A stretch of DNA of 64,000 nucleotides from Sodiomyces alkalinus F11 (Eukaryota > Ascomycota > Sordariomycetes > Glomerellales > Plectosphaerellaceae). The translations under genes and the position numbers were made by a program. Shown piece after piece: positions 11,005 through 22,009 of this stretch. The stretch lies in the NCBI RefSeq assembly GCF_003711515.1, contig NW_021167086.1, forward strand, positions 1,836,289 to 1,900,288, read 5' to 3'. Each line of letters begins with the position of its first letter. Within the stretch, counting starts at the first letter, position 1. The notes below the pieces were generated by a model. It searched no databases, was not told the origin of the DNA, and worked only from the letters and a program-made list of their open reading frames with translations.

Positions 11005-12290
11005 AGGTATTATAGTCTCCGGTATAGGCGGCGTAATAGCGGGAGTAGCTAGGCACCGTAGCGTTATAGTATCCTAGCCCTTATAGGTACGCTAATTCGG
11101 GCTTAGCGTAATAGCGGTATACCCTCTTTACTATAGGGTAGCTATTAGCCTTATAGCCGAAGTATAGGTATTTATAGTATTTTAGGGGGGTAAGGTTAGG
11201 ATTATATAATTTATAAATATAGCTACCCCCTTTAAAGAGGAGGGTATTCTAGATAAGGCTTATTATGCTTTCCGGTAAAGCCGATTCGATAAGGAGGAGC
11301 GCTACCCTACTAGTACCGTGGCGGGGTACTCGTTATCGTGCTTAGAGAATTTTAGCCTTAGGGTTTATATCATATAGGGATACTAATAGGTCCTCCTCGG
11401 ATAAGGCGTTAAGGACCTCCCGGGGGATAGCCTTAGTAAGCGTAGGGTAGGTTTATACGATTAGGGTGGCTCCTTTACTAAAAGCCTTTTTAACCTATTA
11501 CTCCTTATAGGTAGTCTATTACTATACCCCTTTAGTAAAGATAAGGCAGGTATCTTTACTAGGTAGTTTCTATACCGCTACGGTATCGTGTTAGGTAGTT
11601 ATAGCCTTTATAGCTTAAATAATTTCCTTTAGGGTCCTGGCTTTAAGGGGCTAGTTTTCGGGGAGGGTTCCTTAGCGGACTATTAGTTCCCGGTAATACC
11701 TAACAGGGATCACTTTAAGGGGGGCGGGGTCCCGCGGCGGCGCCGCCGTAGGTACTCAGGCTATAATATTAGCCTAGGTCTCTCTTATACCGCTTATTCC
11801 TTTTCGGAGTTCCTTACGGATAATATGGCGGATAGATACATACAAGTATATTAACGGTATCGCGCCGGCGTCCTTACAGGTACTACGTATTATAATTAAT
11901 TCTTTTACTAGCTCTATAACCTAATTAATCGTGTTTATATTAGCTCGTAAGGCCTAAATTTCTACCCGAATCTTAGTTACTCTCGGTTCTAGGGGGCGCG
12001 GTAATCCCCTTTCGGTCTTATATCGGTTCCGCGCTATACCTTGCTATAGGCGGGGGGGGGGGAGCGCTCGTATCACGAAAAATACGTCCGTTACGAATTC
12101 TGTATGGTCGAGGTCGGGGCGAAGCTATCCCACGACTTTTCCGGCTACACCATAGCGCCGGTAATACGGTGCCGCTACGATAATAACCTAAAAGGGAGGT
12201 AGTAATTATAATCTCTATCCTAGTGGTTTTATCGATTTTACTCTTATTACGCGCCCGTGGTTAATAGGCGTGTCGAAATCCTTAAGTCCC
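11005..12290 (-). mobile_element. LINE1 copy F: 5' region and ORF1 N-terminal part
   Basis: Reverse-strand copy of the ORF1 region. 11300-11900 matches 47124-47745 (copy G) and, in reverse complement, 14980-15350 of copy E. The upstream part (12060-12260) matches 7690-7900 of copy B. A G tract at 12051-12061 is the counterpart of copy B's C tract. Readable fragments of the basic ORF1 protein are interrupted by RIP stops. It ends beside the (TAA)n tail of copy B at about 11005 and probably represents a separate, truncated insertion. Confidence 0.65.
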
Positions 12291-12590
12291 CGGTACTTAT
12301 TAGTATATATATATCTAATCTCCGCCCGTAAAGGGCGGCTAGGTTAGCGGCTATATCGGCGGCGGAGGAGGAGTAGGCGTTTTATCCTACTATTCGCCGC
12401 TATAATAAGTATTTTATTAGCTAGGTCCGGATATACCTATACTAAAAACTATACCCTCGGAGTTAACCGGATAATCGGCTAAAAAAGCATAGCTAGGGGT
12501 ATTAGATATTTAGCGTTCTATAGCGATCGAATAATAGGTAATAGTATTAGTAGGAGATATATAGGATATAGGCGATTAGTATAAGGAGGA
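12291..12590. other. Stretch with no recognised content
   Basis: TA-rich, RIP-like sequence with no open frame and no match to other parts of the window that I can see, apart from a CGGCGGCGGAGGAGGAG purine run at about 12358-12374. It lies between the LINE1 copy F upstream region and the LTR-3 internal ORF. Confidence 0.4.
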
Positions 12591-13640
12591 TTTACTTAAG
12601 GAGTATATCAATTCCTCCTCCTTAATTACCGGTTCTTTATCCGTTATCTTCATAGTAGAACGGATTAAGAGTATAGTAGGTTTTATCGTAATCAATAACG
12701 ATTTCCTTAGCTCCCGTATAATCTTAAGGCGATATAGATTACCTAGCTCTTATATCCTAAGCCTTATTATAGTAAGCTAGGAAAAACTAGGCCTATTAAA
12801 GTCCTCTCCGATATAGCTAAGTTTAATTAGGTTAGCCTTAAAATTAGGTTTATTAGTTTCAGGAGTAGGATTAGCGGTAAATAATCAGATAGGCTATTTC
12901 TCCTTAAGGTCGCGGGGTTCTCCTATCTTCGCTAGGATCTCCTTATAAGTAGGTTCTTTATTAAGCTATTTTTCGAATATATCTATAATATTCTCCGGTA
13001 TTCGGATCTATTTCTTTAGGTAGGATATATTAGACACGGACTCTAATTATAAAATTCTTCCTCTTAAGGTTAGGCCGCTTACGCCGGCGGTTCCCGGAGT
13101 ATGTATAGCCCTCCTAGCTATATTAAGTAAAGCTATATCTTTAGCCGTAAAGGGATTAGCGATAAGCTCCGGGTAATTATCTAAGAACTTAATAAGGTTT
13201 TTCGCGCTTTTAGCGTTTCGCGGATAAGGGGAATTATTAAGGAGGTTTATATTAGTTATAATAGCGGAGCTTAGGTTTTATAGTAGATTCTTATTAACGA
13301 ATTTAGTATAATTGCTAAGCCTATATACGAGTAATAAACCGTAATCCTTATATACTCCACGCCTTAGTCTAGTAAAGGAGAGGCGTTTTCGCTTAGCGCG
13401 CTAGTAGTTATAATAGTTTTATCGGTATACTATATACCTATTTAGTTTTAGTATACGTAGTTCGTAACGGCGACCGCTAGTATGCTACGTGTTTATTTAG
13501 TCTTCGTATATATAATTCGCGCTATTAAGGGTATCTATACTTAGTATACTATTATTCGCTTAGTAAACTATGTACTTATTTAGTCTTAGTATATATAGTT
13601 CGTGACCGCTAGTATACTACGTGCCTATTTAGTCTTAGTA
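12591..13640 (-). pseudogene. LTR-3 internal ORF, unknown function (locus 12-14 kb)
   Basis: A reverse-strand frame downstream (in sense) of the LTR at 13702-14015. Its first part matches the ORF at 58690-59760 closely, including NLIKFLDNFPDP-like, EDIALLNIAKRAV-like and TLRGR-S-S-VSD-SYLKK-IR-P-N motifs. After that point (about 13010 here) the two ORFs diverge. This one continues with ANPTPETNKPNFKANLIKLS and a Lys/Ile-rich tail. I do not recognise either part. No retroviral-type protease, RT, RNase H or integrase motif is visible. Stops are mostly TAG/TAA from RIP. Confidence 0.5.
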
Positions 13641-13701
13641 TATATAATCCGTGCTAGGCGGCGGTATATAAACCTTACCTAAAAGCTTAGTTACTACTAT
13701 T

Positions 13702-14015
13702 TAATATACCCTATCCAGGTAAATCCCTAGCTAGCTAATACTATTAGACCTAGGGCTTCTAGGGTTTAAAAGGGTAACCTTTACTCTAGTATATAAGTGT
13801 AGAATAAAGATATCGTCTACTAAACTAAGGGAGAACCGCGCTAAGGGTATATCCCTTAGCCGGTCCGGTCTAACTATAACCCGAGTATCTATACTATGCT
13901 ATTCCCGCGCGTGGTCTGGGAACTATACGTTCCCTATCCGTACGGATAGTACCGGAGCTATATATACTCTATCTGCGCGGATAGTGCTTACGCTATCCTT
14001 GCTAGAGGCGTATCA
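13702..14015 (-). repeat. LTR-3 long terminal repeat (5' copy, reverse strand)
   Basis: In sense it runs from 14015 (TGATACGCC, TG preserved) to 13702 (GGGTATATTA). It shares with 57831-58173 and 59825-60167 the block CTTCTAGGGTTxxxAA-GGxxACCTTTA and AAAGATATC-TCTACTAA. The sequence following its inner end (AGTAGTAACTAAGCTTTTAGG) is also shared with the locus at 59800, confirming this is a 5' LTR followed by the internal region. Its outer part (13915-14010) is more diverged. Confidence 0.6.
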
Positions 14016-14453
14016 CTATAGCTACTAAGGTTATTATAAAGGAAGCGGCTAAGGACTTATATACGCCGCTAAAGGAATAGGGTATTCTTATAGAATATAT
14101 ATATCCGTCCGCTAAGAATAATAAAATCACCTTATTAGCCTAACTCCGTGTATTGGCAAAGAGGGTATAAGTTAGATCCCGGGACCCTATAATAGGCGGT
14201 GGTTTATACTAAGATCCAGTACTTTTTTCTTTTTGTCTTACTTCGTTCTCTCTTTCTCTTTTTCTAGCCAGGATATACCTAGCGCTTTAGGTAGTAATAA
14301 TAGCGGTCGCTATTAGGGCGCCGCCGAATATATACCTTTCCTTTTATTATCCCTAATTATACTATAGCCTACTAGTAGAAACGTGATAAGTCTTAAGTAA
14401 GGTATCGTAGTTATCGAGGAAGCCCGCGGGTAATAAGGCTTTTTCGCCCGGGG
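14016..14453 (+). pseudogene. C-terminal piece of LTR-3 ORF and internal 3' end
   Basis: At 14030-14160 a + strand frame reads EAAKDLYTPLKE, then GILIEYIYPSAKNNKITLLA. This resembles the C-terminus of the ORF at 1715-3275. Then come a pyrimidine-rich run (14221-14262) and the block shared with 3520-3705, ending CGCCCGGGGTA. This half-element (+) sits back to back with the reverse-strand LTR-3 half at 12591-14015. Confidence 0.45.
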
Positions 14454-14775
14454 TATTTAATACGCCTCGGAACCTTACCGGGTACCGTGGGCGTACCTTA
14501 AAGATATTATAGTATATACTATAGCACCCATAGGGTATACTATAGAAGCTATAGTATATACTAGAGTATCTAGAGGATTATATATATAGATACCGAGGAT
14601 CCTACAGGGTTTACCCGTGGGTATATTAGTCCCGGGGGCGCGCCCCCTTTCTACCATAGAGAAGACATCTTATTTTACTACCATTTACGGCACCCTAAGG
14701 TCACCCCTTAGACATCCTGGCTCCTAGGTCTAATAGTACTGGCTGGCCAGATATATGCCTAGTCAGGGTATATTA
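14454..14775 (+). repeat. LTR-3 long terminal repeat (3' copy, + orientation)
   Basis: It starts TATTTAATACGCC and ends CAGGGTATATTA. It shares CGGGTTTACCCGTGG-like, GGGGGCGCGCCCCC, AAGGTCACCCCTTA and AGTACTGGCTGGCCAG with 3706-4067. The GC-rich near-palindrome at about 14634-14647 is a conserved internal landmark in these two + strand copies. A 60-codon reverse-strand frame inside it is a chance opening. Confidence 0.6.
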
Positions 14776-14799
14776 ACCTATGACGCTACCGGTATAATA

Positions 14800-15790
14800 C
14801 CGCTAGTATACCTATATACTTCCATTTACTAAGTTATCGGAGAGGAACTCTAAAAGGGCGCTAATAGTATAGAGGAGACCTAGGCCGATATTATAGCCCG
14901 GGCTCCCGTGATATCACTGCTATAAGACCCCGCCCCCTCTAAAGTAATTCCTGCTAGATACTACCGGGAACGAATTATCCGCTAAGGAACCCTCCCCGAG
15001 GACTAGCCCCTTAGAGCTAAGACCCTAAAGGAAATTATCCAAGCTATAAACGCTATAACTACCCGATATAATACCATAGCGGTATAGAAGCTACTTAGCG
15101 GAGATATCTACCTTGCCTTTACTAAAAAGATTTAGTAGTAGGCTACCTATAAGGAGTCATAGGTTAAGAAGGCCTTTAGTAAAAGAGCCGCTTTAGCCGC
15201 GCGTACCTACCCTATGCTTACTAAGGCTATCCTTTAAAAGGTCCTTAGCGCCCTATCCGAAAAAGACTTACTAGTATCCTATAAGATATAAATCCTAAGG
15301 CTAAAATCCTCTAGGTAAGATAGCGAGTACCCCATAATAGAACCGGTAGGATAACGCTTTTCCTTATCGAATCGGCTTCCCCGGAAAGGGTAGTAAGCCT
15401 TATCCGGAATACCCTCCTCTTTAAGGGAGTAGCTATATCTATAAACTATATAATTATAACCTTAGCTCCCTAAGATACTATAAATATCTATACTTCGGCT
15501 ATAAGGCTGATAGCCACCATATAATAAAAAGGATATACCGTTACTACGCTAAGCCCAAATTAGTATACCTATAAGGCCTAGGATACTATAATGCTACGGT
15601 ACCTAAGTACCCCCGCTATTACGACGCCGACATCGGAGATTATAATACCTTCAACGATTTATACCGGCTATTAAAGAAAGAGGCTAGTAAGACCCGTAAA
15701 GTATATAAGTACCGAGCCAGGGACTTTAATATCACCCGCTAGACCAAAGCGGTATACTCAGAGTAGCCCTAGATTTTTCCCCCGATTGTT
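14800..15790 (+). pseudogene. LINE1 ORF1 remnant with degraded zinc knuckle
   Basis: This is a gag-like RNA-binding protein. The N-terminal part contains the segment IAVQKLLSGDIYLAFTKK-like (about 15066-15128), conserved in reverse complement at 11440-11600 and 47270-47420. It is followed by a Lys-rich stretch. At about 15480-15545 the frame reads KYLYFGYKADSHHIIKRIYRYYAKPK, which fits a CCHC-type knuckle pair whose Cys codons (TGY) became Tyr (TAY) by RIP: first C-x2-C-x-G, then H-x4-C. This is an inference from spacing. Several TAG/TAA stops interrupt the frame. Confidence 0.55.
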
Positions 15791-15989
15791 ATCTCCTAGG
15801 ACTAAGACCGACCCCTTTATAAGGGTAGAAGACGCCCTTTGAAAAGGATTAAAGGCTAGGAGGGCTCCCTAATACCGGGTTTATCAAGCGCTTATATAGT
15901 TCTTTATAGAACTAATAAGGTATTATAGTAGGAGCCCTAAAGCTAGATTCTGATTATACCGGGTATATTATCTTAACCCCCCCCCCTTC

Positions 15990-16720
15990 TAAGTAATAAG
16001 TATCTATATCCTTTTATAGAATATAAGGAGGAGTTAGGCGCGGAGGGAGCTCTTACTCTAGTACCGCGCTAAGTACGATATAATAGCGATTTAGGAACCC
16101 GGCCTTAACCCTTTTACGAAAAGTCTAGCCGACCCCTTCTAAGGGGTATACCGATTAGTCTAAGGAGGGGGCCGCGGCCTCTTTTATATAGATAAAAGAT
16201 ACCTGCTATATAAGTAGACGTAATAGACCTACCACGACGTCTACACAGTTATATTCAGGACCGGAGATGTTACTCTGATAATCTAGTTAATCTACCCCGA
16301 GAACTACTAGTTAGCTAGGATACCCTAGAATACGCCCTTACAGGATATAGTCGATACAGCACTACCACGAGGCTAATACGTCCTTATAAGGGACTTTAAC
16401 CTATACTACCCCTTTTAGTCCTAGCCACCACGCTACTACCCTTAGGCTAATACCCTCCTTAACCTTATAACCTATTAGAATCTAGACCTAGTTACCCTAC
16501 CCAGAACTACTATATAGCACCGCCTAGGCCGGCGCCCTAGTATTATTAACATTATATAGGTAATATGAGGGCTCCGCTATAACTATAATAGCCCCGATAA
16601 GACTATTATCGGATTATAGTATTATTTATAGATAGCCTATATTAATATAGTAATAAATACCGCGGCGATACCGCTATAGGACCCGGACCGGCTTAGGTAG
16701 GTCTAGAAGGATTTTAACGT
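15990..16720 (+). pseudogene. LINE1 endonuclease domain remnant (copy E)
   Basis: This is an apurinic/apyrimidinic-type endonuclease, which nicks target DNA to prime reverse transcription. Readable motifs: YIDKRYLLYK-like (about 16180-16210), VYTVIFRTGDVTLI (16235-16276), then VLIRDFNLYYPF (about 16376-16410, the GDFN motif with Gly to Arg). These are followed by LDLVTLPRTT (16486-16515) and YNSPDKTIIGLQYYLQIAYI (about 16583-16640), the SDH-like end of the fold. Stops are present. The C tract at about 15978 lies just upstream. Confidence 0.65.
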
Positions 16721-17232
16721 TTTATAGGTTCCCTAACTTATTATCATATAACTACGCTAGGCCGCCCCCCTTATAATAGCTAAAGAGATCGATATAGCAC
16801 TTAATATCCTAATTAATAACCTTATAGTCTTAGCTAATAGGGTAGTATTACGGCGCTATACTAATTTCCCCGGACTCCTACCTACCCCTTAGTAAAACGC
16901 GGTGCTAACCGCTCTTACCTAAGAAGTAAGGCTCCTTAACCATAAATATATAACCATGAAGTCCCGGAACCGATAGGATAAGTTCTAGGAAATGGAGAGG
17001 TACCAAGATAAGACCGTAGCGGTAACGAAATAATAATACTAATAGCACCTACTCTACTCGACTAGGAAGAATAATAACCTCCTTTAGTGATTATAGAAAT
17101 AGGTATAAACTAAGGAGGGAGTACCGCTAAACCCCTTATCGGTAACGTTACTATACCGTGATAATACTAAACCTAGCCACTATATACGCGGAGAAAGCTA
17201 AAGTCCTTAACCGGAAGTTCTTCCCCCCCCCC

Positions 17233-17242
17233 NNNNNNNNNN
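17233..17242. other. Ten-N gap inside a poly-C tract
   Basis: C homopolymer borders the N run on its left and CCC on its right. Copy D has an uninterrupted tract of C at the same place (about 50239-50256) and copy A a G tract, so the gap is probably just an unresolved homopolymer. Confidence 0.85.
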
Positions 17243-17398
17243 CCCTTAGGCCTTTAGGCGCGGAGTTCCCCCCGGGATAGGATATCCGCTATAATATTAC
17301 CGTAGCGGATATATAAGGGCGCCTTAAGAAGAGTAAGCCCTAGGCGGTAGTACGACCCGATAAGCTCCTAGTAAGGCTCCTAAAAGTATAAAGACCCC

Positions 17399-17665
17399 TT
17401 TTTGATTATTATTATTGTTATTACCCCGCTATCCTATCTATTCTATAGAAGCCTAATTTAGACTATACGGTCCTTCTCGGGTAGCTATAAAGGGGAAAAC
17501 CCGGGATCCCGGGGAAAACCTCTATACTTATCCTTAGTTAGAGTAATACCGTTACGGGGCTAATATAGCCCCGGTTTATCCTTTCTGTATATCTAGATTA
17601 TACCTCTAGGCTAATAGCTAATAGAAAGGGTAGTAGGCTATAGTTCGGGCTAGCCTAGGCCGGTT
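17399..17665 (-). mobile_element. LINE1 copy C, 3' terminal segment
   Basis: The reverse complement of 10720-11003 in copy B, ending in the ATT repeat at 17404-17425 (TAA on the sense strand). It is separated from the rest of copy C (23812 onward) by LINE2 copy 1. The last 13 bp (17653-17665) are duplicated at 23812-23824 as the LINE2 target site. Confidence 0.7.
17653..17665 (+). repeat. 13-bp target site duplication of LINE2 copy 1 (left)
   Basis: GCCTAGGCCGGTT here and GCCTAGGTCGGTT at 23812-23824 flank LINE2 copy 1 and differ by one C/T. The length fits target-primed reverse transcription. Confidence 0.75.
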
Positions 17666-17859
17666 TTCTTTTTTTTGTTTTTTTAATTCATTTCGCGCAT
17701 ACAGCCCTAAAGCTATAGCGCGGCGCCTTTTGACCTATAGGCTGGAGGCTAGAATAAACTATAGTAAGGAGTGGAGTAATAATAAACAAAGGAAATCCTT
17801 CGTAATAGTCTGCCTAATATACCGAAAAACAGGTAAAAAACCAAAACAGAAAACTAGAC

Positions 17860-20800
17860 CGCAGGATCCGAGGTTTACGTCCTATACCACTCCGCCGGGG
17901 CTATTTTAGTAGCTAAAAGATAGGCCTCTAAGGCCTGTATACCTCTTTTAGTACCGAATAATAGCGGCAGGGATAACGGTAGGCCTGCTAGGGCTTCCTG
18001 TAGGGCTTTTCGTTCGTTTTTATAAAAAGGGCAAGAAAGGATAAGGTGGGCTGTATCCTGTATAGGGGAGCCGGGACAGGAATAGTAGTCGGTAGCCCTA
18101 TTTCGGGCCCTCTTTTAGTGGGATTTTAGGTATCTGAAGCCGGTTTTTAACTAAGTAAAAGCCGACTTTACCCACCTAGGGCCCTGTATCGGCAGTAACA
18201 GTGGTTTTCGGGAAAAGCGGAGGTTATCTCGGACTAGGCGCCTATAAAGGCGGCCTAAACGCACCGATTTACCCCTTTTCTCCGCCTCTTCCTCTTCGTT
18301 CCATAAAGCCTTCCAGTCTCGAACTAAGGCCTCGTTAACCCGACGCTTTACGTAACTAAGGGTAACTAAGCTAATAGATTTAGCAGCTTTTTTAGGGTCT
18401 AACGCCTATTTAGCTGCCTTATCCGCTAGTTCGTTCCCTTCTATCCCTATATACGAAGGGCACCACTATATAGAGATAGAAGTGCCCTGTTATTTTAGCT
18501 GTAGGATAAGGGTCTTAGCCTCTATAGCCCACTAAGAGGAGCGCTAAAGGTTCTGAATAGCCGCCTATGAATCGCTAAAAATATAGCACTCTAAGGGCCT
18601 AGGCGACTACTCTAGGGCAATCTAAAGGGCCTGAAGAATAGCGTATAATTCGGCGTCGGCGACCTCGGCAGAGTTCTCTAGGTTATAGCCTATAGCTCCA
18701 CAGGGTCTACCGGTATTAGCTAACTATATCACAGCAGCTACAGCCTGCGTAGGCCCTATAGGAGGCCATATAGGGTGGTCTAGGGAGCCGTCGGTATAGA
18801 AAATAAAGGCCTACTCGCCTAAGGATTATTATATATTCTTAAGGGCTTCGAGGTGGGCTATTTTTGGGTCTTAGGTGCCGGGTTCGGTGTTTTTCGCGGT
18901 TATAGGCTATTCTTTTAAGGGAAAAAAGGGTCTAAGGTCTGCTATAGGCTCGGAGGCCTAGGGGGCCTCCCACCTAGCTATAGGGCCCTCTATTTCCCAG
19001 GACTACCCTACTAAAGCAGCTAATTCTAGGCCTAGCCTATAGAGCTATATAGTGGGCTATAGGTCTTATAGGCCGGCGAGGTCTTCCCCTAGCTTCCCTA
19101 GAAGCTAGCGTCTTATAGGGTGGTTTGGTAAGAACTTTAAAGACCTAAAGGCATAAAGCCTATTAGATCTAGTTAACCGAATCGACGCTGAGGGCACTAC
19201 TGCTTCTAGTTCTAGAGGCCGTAAAGGGGCCCCCCTAAAAGCCCCTAGAACCCTGACTAGAGCGTCGTACTATAGGCGTTCTAGGCGGTCGACTAGGTGC
19301 TTTTTAGGTGATTTAGGGTCCTATTATAGCTATAAGCCAAAGTCAGCTAGCGAGGCTATACAGACTATATATTGCTGCCGTAGGGCCTTAAAAGAAAGGC
19401 CCCTCTACGAGCTAGCTAGCCTATAGAGTCTACTTAAGGCCCCTGTAGCTGAATTTAGGCGTTTTTCGACGTGGGGCTTAAAAGATAGCTTAGAGTTAAA
19501 CTAGACCCCTAGCCACCTAAGAGCACCTAGCGTAGGTTTAACTAGGTGCCCCCCTATAATAACCGGGGCGTCTTCGACAGAGCGTCTTCGGTGGAAGTGA
19601 ATAAGCTCTGTCTTATCCGGGTCGAAAAGAACGTGGTTAGTATTAGCTGCTTCGAAAAGAGAGGCTACGGCTCTTTCTAGGATCTTATAGTTTTTCCTAG
19701 CCGACGTAGACGCTATAAATAGCTGAAAATCGTCTATATAGGATAACTAACGACCTTTAAAATCCGGCCCCGCTATAACCTTCCTAATATAAATTAGGAA
19801 TAGGATAGGGGAAACCGGGGAGCCTTATAGGACCCCTATATTTAGGGGGATGGGCTGCTGAACCTGACCCTCGAAGGCTAGTTAGATACGCCTGTTTTCT
19901 ATAAAGGAGGCTACCTATTTAACTAGATTCGAGGGTAGTTAGAGCTCTTAAAGGATTCTTAGTAGCTAAGGGCGGGCGACGTGGTCGAAGACTCCTTTAA
20001 TATCTAAAAATAGCGTAGAAATTACGGCGTTTTACCGTGATTTACGCTGTTTTTCGATATAGTGGAGGAGAAAAAGGGCCGTATCGATAGCGGATCGTTA
20101 TTTTCTACCCCCTATCTAACTAGGGTATAGAAGGTCGTCGCGGGTATTAGCTAAAAAGCTTAGTCTAGTAGCTATAATCCTATAAGACTTAGGATTAGAA
20201 TAGTCCTTCTTCCCCGGCTTTAGTAGAACGACCCCTAAGGCCTCTTTCTAGCAGGTAGGGTAGTAGCCTGCTGAAAATAAAGCTAAGTAGGCCTTTAAGA
20301 AGGGCCCGGGAATAGCCTTATAGGCCTATTAGATCGGCTATAAGCTTATCCTATTAGGCCCTAGGGCTTTCCCGTTAGTAGCTCTAAAGATAGCGCGTTA
20401 TAGTTCGGTAGCCTATAGGCTAGGCCACTCCCACGGTCTTCTAAGGCCCTTACTACGTGATCTAGTCAGGCTCTAGGGGCCGTTAGAAGGGTTAGAGGGA
20501 CCTAGGTCCCCCGAAGGGCCTGTAAATACAGGGGCTTTAGGGGCGTCGGTGGCGGAAGGAAGAGGAAGAGAAAAAAGGGTCTGAATAAGGGCGTTGTATT
20601 TTTTGTCGAAGGCGTAGGCTTTCTGCTTCGTAGGCGTTTAAATCGGTGGGATTTTAGCGTTTAGGCGGCTCTTTATATAGTTATAGGCCTTAAAAATCAT
20701 AGGGCCTTAAGCGTTAGCTAGGAAGGCCTCCTAGTTGTTCTTTTTTACTATTTTTACTGCCCTATAATAGGCGTTTCGAGCCTCTTTCCAGGTAGTTTCT

Positions 20801-22000
20801 AGAGCCGCTAGCCGGGTAGCCGAGGCCCCCTTTTTAGCTTTAGCTTTTCTAAAAACCCTAAAAGCCCTATTAGCTGATTTTCGTAGGGCTTTTAGCTCTA
20901 GGGTCCACCACGGTTTCGAACGCTCTACTACCCTTAGCTCAGGCACAGAGGCCTTAAGAGCCAGGGAGATAGTATCCGTTAGGTGGCGACCTATAGAGTC
21001 CTAATCCGAGACGTCAATAGCCTACTATAGCTACTAGTCGAGGCTAGGCTCTAGACTCTTTAGGGTACTAGTAAATAAACCCTAGTCCGCTAGCCTATAA
21101 TTATAGGCCGGTAAAAGGGATCTATTTATAGGACTCTGAGAGCCTAGAATAAAGGCTAAAATCAGGATAGCACGGTGTAAGGAGGGAGTATTTTCGATAT
21201 ATTCCTACTTATAAAAGCGGAGACGATTAAAGCCGGGCGTGTAAAATACTAGGTCTATAACCGACTCTTAACGAAGATTAGACCTAAAAAAGGTCCCCCC
21301 GTTTAGGTTAACTTCTTCAGGATCCACTGAATAGGTGGCTTTAAGGCTATTGAACCAGTCTACTAGGGCCTGGGCCTTAATAGAAGCCTGATTCGTAGTA
21401 GCCCCGTTCCACTACTAGTGGTTCCTGTTAAAGTCCCCTATAATAAGGGTCGGCTTAGGGACCTAAAGGCCCTACAGCACACGATCTTCGGTCCAGGGTC
21501 GGCTTTTAGAGCCTGAAAAAGAAGGAAAAGAAGGGGAAGAAGAAGTCGAAGAGGTAGAGGGGGTAGGGCTAGGGGGCCTTAAAGGCCCTCTACCTATTAT
21601 TTCGGGATTCTGCTCTGTCTAATTATAGACGTTTAGGATATAGAAGGTCTATGGATAAAAGACCTCTATAAGCTACGCGTCTATATTATCTAAAAGGTCT
21701 TCGTGGCGTGAAAAATCGATACCCGAGCCCTTTCTTATATACGTAAGGACCCTAGGTTTAATAGGAAAAAACTGGGTTTTCCGAGACGTAGGCGTGATAG
21801 TATAGAAGGCTAGGTAGTTTCGAATATACCACCCTTCTGGTTTTAGGACGCAGGAAGGCTCTTAGATAAGGACTATATTAGCCGAAGCCTCTAAAGCCTA
21901 TTCTAGGATAGCTTCCTGCGCCGGACCCTGTTTATCGACGTTATACTGAATAAACCGGATTTCTTTCGAACTAAAAGACCCTTTATTTATAGGATTTAGG
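17860..22000 (-). pseudogene. LINE2 ORF2: endonuclease, reverse transcriptase, RNase H
   Basis: This is the replication polyprotein. From its N-terminus the endonuclease is at about 21950-20990: LIIGDFNRNH at about 21445 and VIDLVFYTPGFNRLR at about 21260. A basic linker at 20731-20946 (PELRVVERSKPWWTLELK) stays open for 71 codons. RT follows: GSPVSPILFLIYI near 19800-19840 and the active site SYIDDFQLFIAS at about 19720-19755, with both Asp intact. RNase H is C-terminal: FYTDGSLD at about 18795, AEVADAELYAIL near 18640, a DSxAAIQ motif near 18560 and CPSYIGIEGNELADKAA near 18430. All four expected RNase H acidic positions appear present. Breaks are TAG/TAA from Gln or Trp. It is probably dead, but recently so. 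Confidence 0.8.
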
Positions 22001-22009
22001 GTTTAATAG

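Larger units (their letters stand above)
14780..17398 (+). mobile_element. LINE1 copy E: ORF1, endonuclease and linker, forward strand
   Basis: The best view of LINE1's 5' coding half. It starts beside the LTR-3 repeat and holds ORF1, then the endonuclease, and stops at about 17398, between endonuclease and RT, where reverse-strand copy C begins with its (TAA)n end. The endonuclease portion (16550-17398) overlaps copy D (49573-50420), so D is not its continuation. An N gap lies in its C tract at 17233. Confidence 0.7.

Noticed and set aside
14634..14647. GC-rich palindrome GGGGGCGCGCCCCC as a terminator or origin
   Set aside because: It is a conserved part of the LTR-3 repeat in at least two copies and has no independent support.
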